64,000 nucleotides of DNA from Streptomyces sp. NRRL F-5126 (lineage in GTDB: Bacteria > Actinomycetota > Actinomycetes > Streptomycetales > Streptomycetaceae). Location of the stretch: contig NZ_JOFZ01000004.1 of the NCBI RefSeq assembly GCF_000721265.1, forward strand, positions 434,001-498,000, read 5' to 3'. Each line of letters opens with the position of its first letter. The stretch's first letter is position 1. A model generated the notes under the pieces. That model was not told the DNA's origin. It saw only the letters and a list, made by a program, of their open reading frames with translations, and did no database searches. Positions 63,006 to 64,000 of this stretch are shown here, one piece after another. The position numbers and the translations under genes are program-made.

Positions 63006-63764
63006 TCACCGCAGCAGCAGCTCGACGCCGCCGAGCAGCGTCGCCGCGATCACAAGACGTTCGAAGAGCCGCTGGTCGAGCCGGGCGGCGCAGCGCCGGC
63101 CGACGTACGCGCCGGGGACGATGAACACGGCGAGCGAGAGGTCGAGCAGCAGCGAATGGCCGTCGATCAGGCCGAGACCCGCACTGAAAGGGAGCTTCGA
63201 CACGTTGACGACGAGGAAGAACCACGCGGACGTGCCGAGGAAGCGCCACTTGCCGAACCCCGCGGAAAGCAGATACATCGACATGACGGGACCGCCCGCG
63301 TTGGCCACCATCGTCGTGAACCCGCCGAGCACCCCGTACGACCGTGCCCTGGCGCGCCCGGTACCCGTGTCCGGCTCCTGATCGGCGCCCTCCCGCCGTG
63401 CGGCCGCACGCCTGCGCCACATCGTGACGCACGCCATGAGGATGAGGATCGCGCCGATCGAGACGCGCACCACCGCGTCGCCCGCCCACACGAGGAAGCC
63501 GGTGCCGACCACGACGCCCGCCGCGACGGCGGGGAACAGCCGCAGCAGCGTGGGCCAGTGCGCGTGCCGCCGGTAGCTCGCCACGGCCACCAGGTCACCC
63601 GCGATCAGCAACGGCAGCAGCACGCCCGTCGACGCACGCGCGGGCAGAACCGCCGCGAAGACGGCGAGCGACACGGTGTTGGCACCGCTGACGGCGGTCT
63701 TGGAGAACCCGACGAGCGCCGTGGCCGCGGCGAGCGCGGCGTACCCCCAGAGCGACAGTTCCAT
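63006..63764 (-). CDS. TauE/SafE-family anion permease
   Basis: This is a 252-residue membrane protein with seven or eight helices. It carries the family repeats ATALVGFSKTAVSGANTVSL near residue 14 and GVLGGFTTMVANAGGPVMSM near residue 135. Members export sulfite, sulfoacetate or other organosulfur anions. No sulfur metabolism gene is adjacent, so the substrate is open. The start ATG gives MELSLWGY. It follows the Nudix gene by 14 bases on the same strand, so the two are probably co-transcribed. Confidence 0.87.
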   Translation of the reverse strand: MELSLWGYAALAAATALVGFSKTAVSGANTVSLAVFAAVLPARASTGVLLPLLIAGDLVAVASYRRHAHWPTLLRLFPAVAAGVVVGTGFLVWAGDAVVRVSIGAILILMACVTMWRRRAAARREGADQEPDTGTGRARARSYGVLGGFTTMVANAGGPVMSMYLLSAGFGKWRFLGTSAWFFLVVNVSKLPFSAGLGLIDGHSLLLDLSLAVFIVPGAYVGRRCAARLDQRLFERLVIAATLLGGVELLLR

Positions 63765-63778
63765 GGCGAACCCGGACG

Positions 63779-64000
63779 CTATACCCGGCCGCTGCCGCCG
63801 GCGGCGGTCAGCAGGTACGCGGCCCGCGCCAGGGATTCCCGCACATTGGCCTGCGCCGTCCTCTCCCGCGCCTCCTCGATACCAAGCCAACACAGCGGCG
63901 CTTCGGCGTTCTCCCGGCGCGCCGAGCCGGGATCGGCCGTCGCGAACACGAAGCGCAGGTCGGCGTGTTCGTGCGCCGGTTCGCCGCCGCCCGCGGGTAC
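63779..64000 (-). CDS. Nudix hydrolase, C-terminal part (runs off the window)
   Basis: The minus frame ending at 63779 is open to the window edge and gives 73 residues. It contains HEHADLRFVFATADP, the last beta strand after the Nudix box, then APLCWLGIEEARERT, the usual L-x-W-L-x-x-EA end of Nudix hydrolases, and a final Ala-rich helix. The Nudix box itself would lie to the right of position 64000. The nucleotide substrate cannot be told. Confidence 0.65.
   Translation of the reverse strand, partial: VPAGGGEPAHEHADLRFVFATADPGSARRENAEAPLCWLGIEEARERTAQANVRESLARAAYLLTAAGGSGRV

Overview
The window looks like a piece of a Streptomyces-type actinomycete chromosome. Base composition is very GC-rich throughout, GTG starts and 4-bp ATGA/GTGA overlaps are common, and several genes belong to families typical of Streptomyces: a DUF6479 membrane protein, an NsdA-like TPR regulator, an LAxTG wall-anchored protein, a PAS/SpoIIE phosphatase and a Ser/Thr kinase with TPR repeats. 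I see no rRNA or tRNA gene, no insertion sequence, no phage gene and no CRISPR array. It reads as ordinary, dense chromosomal arm DNA with a few decayed gene remnants.

Layout. 1-3200: a PaoABC-like molybdenum aldehyde oxidoreductase operon (minus strand, last subunit cut by the window edge) with a divergent TetR regulator. 3400-5170: a YCII-domain protein, a SAM methyltransferase, and a scar holding two decapitated gene tails. 5170-11260: a hydroxyproline catabolism cluster (epimerase, DapA-family deaminase, three-subunit D-hydroxyproline dehydrogenase) with an XRE-cupin regulator. A GTTC-N8-GAAC repeat sits before both the regulator and the dehydrogenase operon. 11400-23250: housekeeping and miscellaneous genes (NAD kinase, PHP protein, wall protein, FUSC-type exporter, uracil-DNA glycosylase, USP, ManD-like enolase, rRNA-type methyltransferase). 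23340-26670: molybdate uptake (HTH-Mop protein, ModA, fused ModB-ModC), a functional complement to the Mo enzyme at the left edge. 26750-29810: a channel-like RCK-2TM-RCK protein without a K+ filter, and a secreted PI-PLC-like enzyme.

29850-39520 is a coherent uptake locus: M81 peptidase and ROK repressor on the minus strand, and divergently a family-5 solute-binding lipoprotein, two permeases, a double ATPase and a ROK kinase. The binding-protein gene is separated from the permeases by a strong hairpin. 39680-48180: ATP-dependent DNA ligase, MpaB-family protein coupled to a soluble kinase-TPR protein, an FAD oxidoreductase, and a Tat-exported serine hydrolase with operator-like repeats. 48420-50720: a divergent XRE regulator/methionine aminopeptidase pair sharing a 14-bp palindrome, and a cation/H+ antiporter. 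50740-57590: phenylacetate-CoA ligase, a hydrolase, a baeRF-family protein, an APH-like kinase and an NsdA-like regulator. 57600-64000: a SpoIIE-type phosphatase with altered metal ligands, SRPBCC protein, PcaD-like hydrolase, UBP zinc finger, double-VOC protein, TauE/SafE permease and the C-terminus of a Nudix protein.

All calls are made by eye from translated motifs and gene order. No database search was run, so family names are recognition-based and substrates are inferred.
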